Part shown: positions 47,591-57,063 of the stretch, in pieces | How positions within the stretch are numbered: position 1 is the first letter of the stretch | Layout: the number at the start of each line of letters is the position of its first letter | NCBI GenBank assembly: GCA_963755375.1 | Contig: CAVWKG010000007.1 | Location: 36,403 to 100,402, forward strand | DNA length: 64,000 bases | Origin: Bog-473 sp963755375 | Lineage (GTDB): Bacteria > Actinomycetota > Acidimicrobiia > Acidimicrobiales > RAAP-2 | Direction: 5' to 3' | Made by a program: the position numbers and the translations under genes | The notes under the pieces: generated by a model | Databases searched by the model: none | The model's input: the letters and a program-made list of their open reading frames with translations, nothing else | What the model was told of the DNA's origin: nothing

Positions 47591-48214
47591 ATGGCCCGCT
47601 CACCGACTCCGCCCACCACGCCGAGCCTCGATGCCGCTCAGGTCGCCGGCTTCCCCGTCGGCGGCGAACCCCTCGCGGTCGACCTGGCCGACACGATCGT
47701 CACCGTTTCTGACCCCCCAGCTGACCTGCTCGCCGACCGCGAAGCGTGCGAGCGGTTCTGGGCGCTGCAGCACGCACGCCTTCCCGATGGATGGCAGGTC
47801 CCGTCACTCTCCGCGACCCGGGAGCTGCGCGACGCTATTCGCCAGCTGCTCGACGACACCCTGGCCAAGGTCCGACTTGACGTTCGAGCCCTCGAGATCG
47901 TCAACGGGGTGAGCGCATCCGTAGCGACAACCCTCGAAGCGTCCCAAACCAACACCGGATTCCAACGCGTCGAGCACTGGCACGCGGCGGACCCCACCGC
48001 TCTGCCTCTGGCCGCGGCGGCCCGCTCGGCCATCGAGATTGTGACCGACACGGCCAGCGTGGAGCGACTCCGCCGCTGCGCCAATGCCGATTGCTCGATG
48101 CTCTTCGTCAACGGAGACTCACGCCGCCAGTGGTGCACCCCCAACATCTGCGGCAACCGCGCCCGCGTCGCCCGCCACTACCACCGCCACCGACCAACAG
48201 AAGCGGACCTCTAG
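47591..48214 (+). CDS. CGNR zinc-finger (ABATE-domain) regulator
   Basis: A 207-residue protein with an N-terminal ABATE-type helical domain (~30-150) and a C-terminal CGNR zinc finger: CANADCSMLFVNGDS and RRQWCTPNICGNRARVARHY. The two Cys pairs probably bind zinc, and the basic end binds DNA. Family members are stress-responsive transcription regulators. No Shine-Dalgarno site is seen before ATG 47591, and the inverted repeat abuts the start, so a leaderless, autoregulated transcript is possible. Confidence 0.9.
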   Translation: MARSPTPPTTPSLDAAQVAGFPVGGEPLAVDLADTIVTVSDPPADLLADREACERFWALQHARLPDGWQVPSLSATRELRDAIRQLLDDTLAKVRLDVRALEIVNGVSASVATTLEASQTNTGFQRVEHWHAADPTALPLAAAARSAIEIVTDTASVERLRRCANADCSMLFVNGDSRRQWCTPNICGNRARVARHYHRHRPTEADL

Positions 48215-48340
48215 CGCTGCTCGACGCCAAGGCTCAGACGTCGAAGTCGCCCTCGATCGCACCAACCGGACCCTCGACCTCCCCTGACCATCCGGCCCGC
48301 CCACCCGACGAGTCGCAGAGCAACGAAAGACGAGACACCT

Positions 48341-48619
48341 ATGACCACGTACCACACGGTTGATGTCGATGGAATCGAGATCTTCTACCGGGAGGCAGGC
48401 CCCGCCTCCGCCCCGATCATTCTGCTGCTGCACGGCTTTCCGTCCTCCTCGCGCATGTGGGAACCGCTGCTAACGCGGTTGGGGGACGCCTTCCACCTGG
48501 TTGCGCCGGACTATCCCGGGTTTGGGCACAGCGACACGCCAGACCCCGCTGTCTTCGCCTACACCTTCGATCACCTCGCCGAGGTCATCGACGGCTTCAC
48601 TCCTCGCCGTCGGCCGTGA
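48341..48619 (+). pseudogene. N-terminal fragment of an alpha/beta hydrolase
   Basis: Starts like an intact hydrolase (YHTVDVDGIEIFYREAGPAS, LLLHGFPSSSRMWEPLL, APDYPGFGHSDTPD) but ends after ~86 residues, before the nucleophile elbow. The last residues (FTPRRRP) come from unrelated sequence beyond a junction near 48595. About 90 of an expected ~280 residues remain, so it is not functional as a hydrolase. Confidence 0.85.
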
Positions 48620-48830
48620 GGCCGTTTCGTCTGATCTCTGCGATCGCAACCATGTAGTTGGGATGCTCTCGCATGAAGCCGATATTCGATTCGATGTAGG
48701 CCCGCAGGAGAGTGCTAGCCCCTTGAGACCAAAAATTGGTGTCAGCGGTGGCAGCAGCCACGGCAGGCTCGGTCATCGCGAACGCCACCTCGACTCTTTC
48801 GAATTCATCGGTTCCGGGACCCAACTCCGT
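48597..48830 (-). pseudogene. Central fragment of a TetR-type regulator
   Basis: A minus-strand frame with TetR C-terminal-domain character (FERVEVAFAMTEPAVAAATA, LLRAYIESNIGFMREHPNYM, VAIAEIRRNG), ending at a TGA at the junction with the hydrolase fragment. The DNA-binding N-terminus is missing: at ~48831 the sequence changes to a stub of the repeat family. Both ends are therefore cut at junctions. Confidence 0.6.
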
Positions 48831-48831
48831 C

Positions 48832-48859
48832 GATAAAGACACGTAAAGACACGCCCGGG
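48832..48859 (-). repeat. Stub of the repeat family (fifth copy)
   Basis: GATAAAGACACGTAAAGACACGCCCG without the rest of the ladder or T-arm. It matches the AAAGACA form of copies B and C and adjoins the TetR fragment. Confidence 0.75.
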
Positions 48860-48911
48860 AATCTGATCTTCTGGGGGATCCCACTTTGGCCCTCTGAACT
48901 GGGCTTTTGAT

Positions 48912-49135
48912 GGATGCGAAGGGACTCGAACCAACGGCCTCTAAATTGCGAAAGTACGGTTCTCAGTGTTTTGACCAGGCCCTTTCCGAGGAGATTGCTG
49001 GTCGCGGCGTTGCGATCCCCTCAGCCTCCCTCACGATCCCTCCCCTTTCCGCACGGTAAAGACACGTAAAGACACGCTCGAACAACCTCTCGTGGGGCCA
49101 TTGTCGGCGGATCGGTACTCACGTCCGATCGGCAG
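48912..49135 (-). repeat. tRNA/tmRNA-3'-end repeat, copy C (degenerate)
   Basis: The T-arm and acceptor are damaged (GTTGG-TTCGAGT-CCCTT, CGCATCC), so the 3' end no longer folds well. The hairpin (ACCAG...CTGGT) and ladder remain, ending CGGTAAAGACA/CGTAAAGACA (49059-49077). It shares CGGTACTCACGTCCGATCGG with copy A and then ends near 49135, earlier than copies A, B and D. Confidence 0.75.
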
Positions 49136-49322
49136 AGCCGTTCGCCCACCCCCGGGCCAGGGAGGCGAAGGGCACGTCGATTCTCAGACCTTGCTGCCGC
49201 ATCAGGCGATCACGATTGCCCCAGAGAAGGATTTCTCAGCCCCTCGCACACCGGAGCCCTGTCCCGCTCGGGGCGCTTCAGTGACACCAGTCGTGACACG
49301 CCAGGCTCTGACCCATCCACCG

Positions 49323-49679
49323 TCATCTCGCAGCCGCCTCGTTGATGGCAAGGACGAGTTCCTGGGCGGCGCTCCTGTTGACTACAAAGGTGTGTTCGGT
49401 TCCATCTTCCGCCTTGACCAGAAGACGGACCATCATGAACTTGTATGTGATCGTGGGGGGAGGCCCAATCTCCTTCAAGGGTAGGTCGATCAGAATGCCG
49501 TGCTGTGCCGTACCGAAGACAAGCCGGCGGTTGGTCAGGACGAGCCATCCCTCAGCCTCCCTCTTCTTCAGTCCACCACCGGGATCGAAAAGAAGCGCGA
49601 GGACTTCGACTACGACGGTCTCATCGGACATCAGGATGTCGTCAATCACGTTCAATCTTGCCTTTGTTGGATCGGACAT
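49323..49679 (-). CDS. GRAM/bacterial PH-like domain protein
   Basis: A 118-residue soluble protein: ILMSDETVVVEVLALLFDPG, GWLVLTNRRLVFGTAQHGIL and IDLPLKEIG form the first half of a GRAM/PH-like fold, followed by strands (FMMVRLLVKAEDGTEHTFVV) and a C-terminal helix (AQELVLAINEAA). Such domains bind membranes or sit in small signalling proteins. ATG 49679 after AGAGATGAG; a GTG at 49718 is also in frame. Confidence 0.75.
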   Translation of the reverse strand: MSDPTKARLNVIDDILMSDETVVVEVLALLFDPGGGLKKREAEGWLVLTNRRLVFGTAQHGILIDLPLKEIGPPPTITYKFMMVRLLVKAEDGTEHTFVVNRSAAQELVLAINEAAAR

Positions 49680-50054
49680 CAGGGTCTCATCTCTTTGGTT
49701 GTTGGTTCTTTTGCGCACTGTTCTCGGCGTCGAAATGCGCGGATCGTCACGATGTCGAGCTTCGGGTTGCCGGACCCCATAGGGGTGTCACCAGACGGCG
49801 GGTCGGAACGCACTTCAGCTCTTAGCCGAGCACTCTAAAAGGTCTGTGATCACGTGGACCACTCCCATTCCTTCACCCCGTCAAGAATGGAGTGGTTTCC
49901 CTCAAATGTCGTCCAGAGCTCTTCTGACGAGGCAATGCCTCGGTCTACATCTCGACCACCGACACCGACCGCAGGAGTCGTAGGGACGGTGCGGGTCCTC
50001 GTTTCTCCGGTGTAGGTCCACCGCAACGGCGCGAGACGCGAAGTATGAGCTTCG
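49680..50054. other. Intergenic, nothing recognised
   Basis: About 375 bp between the GRAM-like gene and the ClC gene's stop. No convincing frame, RNA or repeat. Confidence 0.5.
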
Positions 50055-52139
50055 TCAGACCTCAGGGCCACGCGTCAACGCGATATCCCCCATGTGCGAG
50101 AGGTCGGACCTCGTTCCGATCACCGTGAGACGGTCACCAACTTCGAGAGTCGTCTCACTTGTGGGGAAGAACACCATGTCCCCCCGCGCAACCGAAGTGA
50201 CAAGAACCCCGGCAGGTAGGTGCGCGCGTCGAAGCGTTAGACCGGCGACCGATGAGTCGGCCGAAACAGTCACCTGAGCGGCGCCCGGCGTGACCCCTAA
50301 CTCGCCGATCCGTTCCGCGCTCGTGACCAATTCCTGGCGATATGCCCGCACTACGTCGGAGATCGACAGTGTCCCCACGACTCTGCGCTCGTCGTCAAGT
50401 ACGGGAACCCACGACTGGGCAGCGGCGGTAAGACTCTCAAGCGCCACATCGAGTCGACTCGTCCTCGCAACCGTCGGGGCCCCCGCGTCAACGAGCTCTC
50501 CCAACCGTCGCCCACCCTCACCAGAGTCCTCAACGTCCGACCGGCCGATCGTCCCTTCGAGCCGCCCTGCCTCGTCGACCACCGGAGCACCGCCAAGGGC
50601 CGCCTGATCCAGGGCGCGCCGCGCGCTCTCACTAGTGCGCTGAGCACTGATGACCAACTTCGGTTCGGCCATGGCTCGAGAAACCGGTATCGCTGCAAGT
50701 AGAGGCAGCCCAGCCAGGAGCCGTTGTGTTGGTGCGTCAGACCGACTCTTGAGCTGACTGCGATACATGGTGTCGTCAGCGTGACGCACGATCAACCACG
50801 AGATGCCGACGCCAATCATGGCCGGCGTGAGGATAGACAGACTCCCCGTCATCTCGGCCACCATCAGCATGACGGCCAACGGTGCCCGCGAGATGCCACC
50901 GAAGCAGCTCATCATGCCGACGATCACGTAGGGTGCGGGGTCGTGTCCCATCGAGGGGAACACGGGGTCGAAGACTCGCCACACCGCCGCTCCGAGAAAC
51001 GCGCCGATAACGATCCCGGGACCGAAGATTCCCCCCGATCCTCCCGAACCGATGGACAGGCCGGTGGCCAGAATTCGGACGAAGGGGACGATAAGCACGA
51101 TCCACAACGGGATCGACTCAAGCCCGTCGTGGCTGAGGCACTGTTGCACCCACCCGTAGCCGGTACCGATGACCTGAGGGATGGCGATGGCGATGGCCCC
51201 GACCATGAGGCCACCGATCGCCGGAGCGGCCCATCGAGGCAGTGGCGAACGCTTGAAGAGGTCGGCCAATCCGTAGAAGCCCTTGGCATAGAGGAGCCCG
51301 ATCAGGCCGGCGAGAACGCCGATGAGAGCGAACCAGAGCAGCTGGACCGGGTCGGTAAATCGGTAGGTCGTGACGTACCCGAAGAGGGGCGAGAACCCCT
51401 CGACAGCGTCGAACACGACGAAGCTGACAACCGAGGCGATGAAGCTCGGCAGGAGTGCCGCCGGATCGAAGTCGTCACGGTAGAGGATCTCCGACGCCAG
51501 CACCGCCCCCCCGAGAGGAGCGCCGAAGATGGCTCCGATGCCCGACCCGATGCCCGTCGCGACGGCAATCCGCCCGTCCTCCGGCTCGAGGTCGAGCGTG
51601 CGCGCGAGGAGCGAGCCGAACCCGGCGCTGATCTGGCCCGTCGGTCCCTCGCGCCCACCAGAACCCCCTGAGCCGATGGTCAGCGCAGACGCCACGATTT
51701 TGACGATGACAGCGCGGAAGCGGACTCCCCGCGGGTTGTGGTGCACCGCCGAGATCGCGGCATCGGTGCCGTGCCCCTCCGCCTCAGGGGCGATGCGAAA
51801 GACCAAGATCGCACCGATGAGTGCGCCCACCCCGGCGACGAGAGGAAGGGCCCACGGACGCGCTGCCGATGTGGAGGCGGCCGCACCACCCTCACTAGCC
51901 GGCGTCGGCACCTGATAGCCGGCGCAAATGTTCAAGAAGAAGTGAGTGCTCACGACGAGCGCCTCATAGAAGACGATGGCGCCCAGTCCCGCCACCGCCC
52001 CGATCACCACTCCCAGGACGCTCCACTTCGCCAGGTACGAAGACGAAGCAGCCCAGCGCCCGGCTCGTGCGCTCAGCGCTCGGGCCCAGACCTCGCGGCT
52101 GGGGTGCGGGGTCGTCTCGGGCCCGCTCAGAGGTCCCAT
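50055..52139 (-). CDS. ClC-type chloride channel/transporter with CBS pair and TrkA-C domain
   Basis: A 694-residue membrane protein. The ClC core (~35-455) carries the first filter region SGGSGGREGPTGQISAG, GIGSGIGAIFGAPLGGA, and GSGGSGGIFGPGIVIGAFLG. The usual Tyr gate and gating Glu need alignment; the Glu in GREGP is present. The C-terminus has two CBS domains (~480-590) and a TrkA-C-like domain (~620-690, TVSADSSVAGLTLRRAHLPA, LEVGDRLTVIGT), which often bind nucleotides. Role: chloride or proton-coupled anion movement. ATG 52139 follows GGAGCG; it overlaps the marR gene end, so the two are coupled. Confidence 0.93.
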   Translation of the reverse strand: MGPLSGPETTPHPSREVWARALSARAGRWAASSSYLAKWSVLGVVIGAVAGLGAIVFYEALVVSTHFFLNICAGYQVPTPASEGGAAASTSAARPWALPLVAGVGALIGAILVFRIAPEAEGHGTDAAISAVHHNPRGVRFRAVIVKIVASALTIGSGGSGGREGPTGQISAGFGSLLARTLDLEPEDGRIAVATGIGSGIGAIFGAPLGGAVLASEILYRDDFDPAALLPSFIASVVSFVVFDAVEGFSPLFGYVTTYRFTDPVQLLWFALIGVLAGLIGLLYAKGFYGLADLFKRSPLPRWAAPAIGGLMVGAIAIAIPQVIGTGYGWVQQCLSHDGLESIPLWIVLIVPFVRILATGLSIGSGGSGGIFGPGIVIGAFLGAAVWRVFDPVFPSMGHDPAPYVIVGMMSCFGGISRAPLAVMLMVAEMTGSLSILTPAMIGVGISWLIVRHADDTMYRSQLKSRSDAPTQRLLAGLPLLAAIPVSRAMAEPKLVISAQRTSESARRALDQAALGGAPVVDEAGRLEGTIGRSDVEDSGEGGRRLGELVDAGAPTVARTSRLDVALESLTAAAQSWVPVLDDERRVVGTLSISDVVRAYRQELVTSAERIGELGVTPGAAQVTVSADSSVAGLTLRRAHLPAGVLVTSVARGDMVFFPTSETTLEVGDRLTVIGTRSDLSHMGDIALTRGPEV

Positions 52140-52621
52140 CCCGCGCTCCAATCCTGCTCAGGGGTCTCACCGGCCACCTCGGCAAGATGGGTCAGCGCCT
52201 CCACCACGGAACGCTGGGTCTCGGGGGGAATCGGCGCCACGAGCGCGGCGATCTCACGGCGACGGCGGACGGTGACGGCATCGATCAGTTCCCGACCCGC
52301 CGCGCTCAGCGCGATGCGCACCTGGCGGCGATCATGGTGACCCGCTCGCCGCCGGATCAGTCCTTTCCTCACCAGTCGCTCGCACAGCCGTGAGGCAGTC
52401 GGTGGGGTAACGGCTAAGAGATCGGCGAGCTCGGCCACGGTCTGGGGCCCCCGTGAGGCGAGGACGACCAGAGAGCGGTACTGGGTCAAGGTCACGTCTT
52501 CGCCTGCATCGGCCAGCGAGCGCGCCGCGATCGCCACGAGGACCCGGCTGGCCCGGAGCACGGCATCGACCAGCGAGTCGGGTTCGAACGCTCGCTCCTT
52601 GGCCTCCCCATTTACATGCAC
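52127..52621 (-). CDS. MarR family transcriptional regulator
   Basis: A 164-residue winged-helix regulator: LTQYRSLVVLASRGPQTVAE, LADLLAVTPPTASRLCERLV, RKGLIRRRAGHHDRRQVRIA (wing DxR) and dimerisation helices at both ends. GTG 52621, with AGGA close upstream. It is the first gene of a two-gene operon with the ClC gene and probably represses it in response to a small ligand. The upstream ~60 bp is AT-rich and may hold the operator. Confidence 0.93.
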   Translation of the reverse strand: MHVNGEAKERAFEPDSLVDAVLRASRVLVAIAARSLADAGEDVTLTQYRSLVVLASRGPQTVAELADLLAVTPPTASRLCERLVRKGLIRRRAGHHDRRQVRIALSAAGRELIDAVTVRRRREIAALVAPIPPETQRSVVEALTHLAEVAGETPEQDWSAGWDL

Positions 52622-52902
52622 TTCCTAATTATTGCATAGAGTACGGATATTCTGCGTCTCCGATTTCACCGCCGTCCATATCTGGCGTTGGCCGCGCTGT
52701 TGTTTGCGTTGAGAGCGGCATCGCTTGCCCTGATGAAGGACTCCGAACTCGGCGTCCAGCCGAGCTCGACCCGTCAGACCTGGACTTCGTCGCATCTGGG
52801 TTCTCACCTCGCTTGATCGAACGCCCAGAAAGGACGGGAAAAGCCGGGGGTAGGCTCGTGGTCAAAAGCCATCTCTGGCGATGCGCTTACCCGAGGTCTG
52901 TC

Positions 52903-53310
52903 ATGTCGTGGTCGGATGGAGAGCAGAACATCGACCCCTTCGGCGCCGAGGGTGTCCGGCCAGTCAGGGGTTCCCCCCTCGTTTCAAGGCTGCGGAAATG
53001 GACTCCCAGCCGCATCGTGAGGTTGAGCGTCGCCCTGATGCTCCTGATCACTGCCGCCGACGCCCTCCTCGGTCCCCGGGTCATCCTGATCGGTCTGCTC
53101 ATGGTTGGACCGTGTTGCGCTCTCTTTAGCGGTCGGCGCAGCTCGACGGCACTGGTCGGGACAACCGCGGTCGGGCTGGCCTTGCTGTTGGCCCTCCCCG
53201 ACGGGATCTGGGACACCGTGGCGCAGCTCGCATTCATCGGTGCGGTCCTGTTGGTAGCCGTGGCATGTACCTGGGCTGCCGGGATCCTAGAACCCGTGAT
53301 CAACCGCTGA
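52903..53310 (+). CDS. Small membrane protein, PP2C/SpoIIE-type N-terminal module-like
   Basis: A 135-residue protein with a soluble N-terminus (MSWSDGEQNIDPFGAEG) and four hydrophobic helices (LSVALMLLITAADALLGP, VILIGLLMVGPCCALFSG, ALVGTTAVGLALLLALPDG, LAFIGAVLLVAVACTWAAG). The layout resembles the membrane module in front of SpoIIE-type phosphatases or histidine kinases in actinobacteria, but no output domain follows. ATG 52903 has only a weak GAGG upstream. Next to the DUF4118 gene, suggesting a pair. Confidence 0.6.
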   Translation: MSWSDGEQNIDPFGAEGVRPVRGSPLVSRLRKWTPSRIVRLSVALMLLITAADALLGPRVILIGLLMVGPCCALFSGRRSSTALVGTTAVGLALLLALPDGIWDTVAQLAFIGAVLLVAVACTWAAGILEPVINR

Positions 53311-53362
53311 ACCCCGGCCCATCGTGAAAAACTGAGGACGATCACACAGAAGCGAGGTAGCC

Positions 53363-54112
53363 ATGGAGAGAATCCGGCTTCACCGAGATCAGATGGCGGT
53401 CCTGGCCGGGATCGTCCTGCCGCTTGCGGTGGCGGGAATTCTCGTGCCATTCCGCTCAAGCTTCGCCAACACCGCAGCGGCCTTGATCCTCGTCGCAGTG
53501 ATCGTGGCGGTGGCTGCATTAGGCAACCGGGTCGCAGGATTTGTGGCCACGGTCTCAGCCACAGTGTGGTTCGACTTCTTCCTGACCCGTCCCTACGAGA
53601 AGCTCGATATCACCCACCGGCCCGACATCGAGACCGCCGTGTGTCTCTTTGTGGTCGGCATCATCGTGACCGAGCTGGCGGCTCGAAACCGTTATCACCA
53701 TTTGGCGGCCGTCGAGGAAGCGGACTTCGTGGGCCTGATTCACGACGTCTCGGAGCTCGCCGCGTCCGGTGCTCCGTCCCGCGATGTGGTCGAGCGTGTG
53801 CGCAAGGAACTGGTTCCCTTGCTCCACCTTCGCGGATGCCGCTACGAATCAGGGTCCACGTCGCAGCCAATGGTCCGGATCGAACATGACGGACGCGTCG
53901 CTCTGGGAGGCCGGACCTGGGCCGTCGATCAGCTCGGGCTGCCCGGCCCTGAGGTCGAACTGCTGGTGCAAATCCAAGGACGCACGCTCGGCCGATTTGT
54001 CCTGACGCCGACCCCCGGGGCTCCGGTGTCACAGGAACGACGCGTAGTGGCCGTGGCGATCGCCGATCAGGTCGGCCCGTCGTTGCGACCCCTGCTTGGT
54101 TCTCGAGTGTGA
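53363..54112 (+). CDS. DUF4118 (KdpD-like) membrane protein without kinase domain
   Basis: A 249-residue protein. The first ~110 residues are four helices of the DUF4118 type found in KdpD, with the hallmark VWFDFFLTRPYEKLDITHRP. A soluble GAF-like C-terminal part follows (DISTAL helix RDVVERVRKELVPLLHL, then EVELLVQIQGRTLGRFVL). There is no histidine kinase or USP domain. It may sense ions or turgor and pass the signal to a partner. AGCGAGGT precedes ATG 53363. Neighbours are a small membrane protein and a CaCA cation exchanger. Confidence 0.8.
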   Translation: MERIRLHRDQMAVLAGIVLPLAVAGILVPFRSSFANTAAALILVAVIVAVAALGNRVAGFVATVSATVWFDFFLTRPYEKLDITHRPDIETAVCLFVVGIIVTELAARNRYHHLAAVEEADFVGLIHDVSELAASGAPSRDVVERVRKELVPLLHLRGCRYESGSTSQPMVRIEHDGRVALGGRTWAVDQLGLPGPEVELLVQIQGRTLGRFVLTPTPGAPVSQERRVVAVAIADQVGPSLRPLLGSRV

Positions 54113-54173
54113 CCAGACCTCGCACCTCGATGACCGCTCATGAGCTCGGACGAATCGAAGGGCTCCACACTCT

Positions 54174-55175
54174 CTAGCTGGTGATGAGAAGCAAGACCAC
54201 GAAAAGCACATAGGCCGCGATGATCAACCCGCCTGAGGCGCGGCGCAGTCCATGTCCCCCATAGGCGAGAACCAAAGTTAGTGCCGTCAGCCCGACATAC
54301 CAGCCGGCAACGAGCAGCCCTGATCCCGATGGCTTGGCCAGACCTACCAGCGTCGCTGGGAGCAAGAGGCCGACGGTGACGTTCAGCGAGTTGGAGTTGA
54401 GCGCTGTGCTCAGCGTGGCCGCGCCTCGCCCCCGCCGGGCCAGGTAGATGGCCGAGACGGCATTGGGAAGGCTGGTCACCGCGGCCAGAATGAGGCCACC
54501 GAGAACGATGTCAGGGACATCGAAGTGCGCACCCAACGAGGAGGCGCCTCGCTCCATGGCAACACTGGCCAAGATGACGACGATCAGTCCGCAAACGGCC
54601 ACCACCGCGTCGGTAGCGGTGCCGCGTCGTGGGTGGATGGCCTCTTCCAGCTCGCTCTCCTCTTCGACGATCGCGGCCGTCATCCAGACGGTCCATGTCG
54701 TCGGGAGACCGAGGCGTCCGAGGATCCTTTGGTGTGCACCCAAGAGGACGACGTAAGGCACCAGGACGCAGAGGACCACGACGAGTCCCGTTCCGGCCGA
54801 GAGTGTGCCTCCCACGCTCAGAAAGCACGCGGCGCCGACCAGCATGCCGACAGTTCCGCTGAAGATCACGACCTTGCGGTGCAGACGGATTCGACCTGCA
54901 ACGACCGCACCCAGGCCCAGTAGCGCTGCCAGATTGAACACGTTGGAACCGAGGACGACCCCGGCGCCGACCGTTGCTTGATGGTGCACCAGAGCGGTGA
55001 CCGAGGCCGTGATCTCTGGCGCGTCGGCTGCCAGCGCGGCCAGCAGGCCGAGTAGCGCTTCTGAGAGCCCGACGCGCTCACCGACTCGCTCGAGGCGCGA
55101 AACGAGAACCCAACTGGTGCCCAAGCTCACAACTGCCCCGAGGGCGAAGGCCAGAGCGGACAATCCCACGTTCAT
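54174..55175 (-). CDS. Sodium/calcium exchanger family (CaCA) protein
   Basis: A 333-residue cation/Ca2+ exchanger with two inverted halves of five helices. Alpha-1 repeat: DAPEITASVTALVHHQATVG with GSNVFNLAALLG; alpha-2: LAAVTSLPNAVSAIYLARRG with LNSNSLNVTVG. The central loop is acidic (IVEEESELEEAIHPRRG). It probably exchanges Ca2+ or another cation for Na+ or H+. Start ATG 55175. It converges on the DUF4118 gene. Confidence 0.9.
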   Translation of the reverse strand: MNVGLSALAFALGAVVSLGTSWVLVSRLERVGERVGLSEALLGLLAALAADAPEITASVTALVHHQATVGAGVVLGSNVFNLAALLGLGAVVAGRIRLHRKVVIFSGTVGMLVGAACFLSVGGTLSAGTGLVVVLCVLVPYVVLLGAHQRILGRLGLPTTWTVWMTAAIVEEESELEEAIHPRRGTATDAVVAVCGLIVVILASVAMERGASSLGAHFDVPDIVLGGLILAAVTSLPNAVSAIYLARRGRGAATLSTALNSNSLNVTVGLLLPATLVGLAKPSGSGLLVAGWYVGLTALTLVLAYGGHGLRRASGGLIIAAYVLFVVLLLITS

Positions 55176-55577
55176 GGTCGCTCAGATCGGATGGTGATGA
55201 GCCAGCGCGAAACGGCCACGCCAAGATACGCCAGTTGAGTCAAGGCAAGGTGACATGCGCCAGCTCCCGAACGTGGACCGTCGTTGTGCCGACCAGACTT
55301 CCCGGCTCTCCAAGCACCAGCGTACTCCGGCCGAGATGCTGGTTCATCTAAGGCTGTCGGAGCCTCCTAAGGCGCCCGGAGATTTGGATCTTGGTCGACG
55401 TCGGCATCGGATCGGCACATCCTCGAGTGGAGGGGTCCGACCAATGATCCTGTCCATAAACTTCGAGCAATCGATTGAACTTCAAGACCGGCCGGACGGA
55501 GCCACTTAAGAGAGGCTCCAGCGAAGAGTGGGGCGGCTGGTATCCGACGAATCCGGTTATGACCTGAACGCGATTCA
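55176..55577. other. Intergenic, nothing recognised
   Basis: About 400 bp between the CaCA gene start and the permease gene end. No credible gene or structure seen. Confidence 0.5.
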
Positions 55578-57053
55578 TCAAATCGAGGAGTCCTCCGCTT
55601 CTCTCGCCCCCGCCGAGCGGTTTCTAACGTCATTTCGACTGAGCAGTGCGTTTGGGATTTCACGCCTGCGCAGCGCCACGTACAAAAAGAAAGCCACGGT
55701 AAAACCCACGTAGAAGGAGAGGTCCGCTCCGTCGAGCCGTTTGGCAACCGGGCCGACGAGCAGTCCGGTGTTCATGAAGGGCACCATGGCACCAAAGCCG
55801 ACGACCAGGCTCACGAGTGCCGTCCATCCGGTGTTCAGGTTCTTCAGATCCATGAGGGAACAGAACCCCTCATGGGTGACAGTGCCCTTGCGGTCGAGCC
55901 AGTCGATGAGGACGATCGCGAGAAATGGAGCGATCCAGTACACGCTAAAGAGCAGAACGGATTGGAATCGTGCTGATGTGTTCCCTCCGTGGAGCCAAAG
56001 GATCACACCGAAGGCGATTATCGTGCCACCTGCTGCACTCCAGTTCCGCTTAAGCCTTACTCCCGAAGCCTGCAGAGCGAGGGACCCGGAATAGTCATTC
56101 ATGGCGTTGCTCGTGATCGCCCCAAAGACGACGATGACGAGTGCCAACATGCCAAGCGTGCCCCCACCCACGAGCGAGCGCACCCCCGCCACTGTTTGGT
56201 TGCTCAGCACTCTTGCGCCGGCGAGGCCGATCGCATAGGTCCAGATGTATGAGGCGCACAAGCCGCCCAGGGTCCACCAAAAGATCGGCGACGACGGCGT
56301 CTCCTTGTCCTGGTAGCGGCTGTAGTCAGCGGCGTAGCTGGCCCAACTGAACGCCCCGCCAAAAGCGATCGTCGTCATCAAGACGAAGGCGCCGGTGGCA
56401 GCTCCCCCGTGAACCGTGCTGTGCAAAGGAATCTGGCCGCGCTCGAGGATTCGCACCGACAGGACTACGAACAGGACGGCCAAGATGGCGCTCCCCCACA
56501 TCTCGAGCTGGTGGATCACCTCATAGCCCAAGAATCCGACCAACCCTTCGAGCGCGAGGACAATCAGCACGCCCAAGGCGAAGGGCACGTGGAACAAGAG
56601 CTGGATTCCTTGGGCACCGAAGAGTCCGACAAGGCCGTCCCAGGCGAGAGCACTCAGCCATTGCACAGCCGCGGGAAGAGCGACACTCCTACCGAACGGG
56701 AGGCGGGCGAGCGGCAACTGCCCCATGCCGGTTTTGGGTCCCAACGTGGCAAGGAGCCCGACGGGCACCGCGCCGAGGACCACCCCGATCACGATGGCCA
56801 CCAAGCCTGGCAAAAATCCCAACCCGAACGTAAAGGCCAAGGTGCCGGTGAAGACACCGGAGAGCTCCATATTCGGAGCGAACCACACCGTGAAGTTCCG
56901 CCACGACGGGCCGTAACGCTGGTCCTCGGGAATCGGGGCCATGCCGTGGCTCTCGGTAACGAGGTCACCGATAGACGTGGGGCGAGTACCTGCAAAGACA
57001 CCCGCTCGATCACCGCCGTTGAAAAGCAACGCTCGATCAGGCCGACCGCTCAC
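55578..57053 (-). CDS. cytX: NCS1 permease, probable CytX-type thiamin-precursor transporter
   Basis: A 491-residue NCS1/CodB-type permease with about 12 helices: YGPSWRNFTVWFAPNMELSG at the first helix, PLARLPFGRSVALPAAVQWL, and FGGAFSWASYAADYSRYQDK. NCS1 members import pyrimidines, purines or hydroxymethylpyrimidine (HMP). The TPP riboswitch directly upstream indicates thiamin control, so HMP uptake (CytX) is the best guess rather than cytosine. GTG 57053 follows GGAGGAGG by five bases, inside the riboswitch's expression platform. The substrate is inferred from regulation, not from residues. Confidence 0.88.
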   Translation of the reverse strand: MSGRPDRALLFNGGDRAGVFAGTRPTSIGDLVTESHGMAPIPEDQRYGPSWRNFTVWFAPNMELSGVFTGTLAFTFGLGFLPGLVAIVIGVVLGAVPVGLLATLGPKTGMGQLPLARLPFGRSVALPAAVQWLSALAWDGLVGLFGAQGIQLLFHVPFALGVLIVLALEGLVGFLGYEVIHQLEMWGSAILAVLFVVLSVRILERGQIPLHSTVHGGAATGAFVLMTTIAFGGAFSWASYAADYSRYQDKETPSSPIFWWTLGGLCASYIWTYAIGLAGARVLSNQTVAGVRSLVGGGTLGMLALVIVVFGAITSNAMNDYSGSLALQASGVRLKRNWSAAGGTIIAFGVILWLHGGNTSARFQSVLLFSVYWIAPFLAIVLIDWLDRKGTVTHEGFCSLMDLKNLNTGWTALVSLVVGFGAMVPFMNTGLLVGPVAKRLDGADLSFYVGFTVAFFLYVALRRREIPNALLSRNDVRNRSAGAREAEDSSI

Positions 57054-57063
57054 CAATGCCTCC

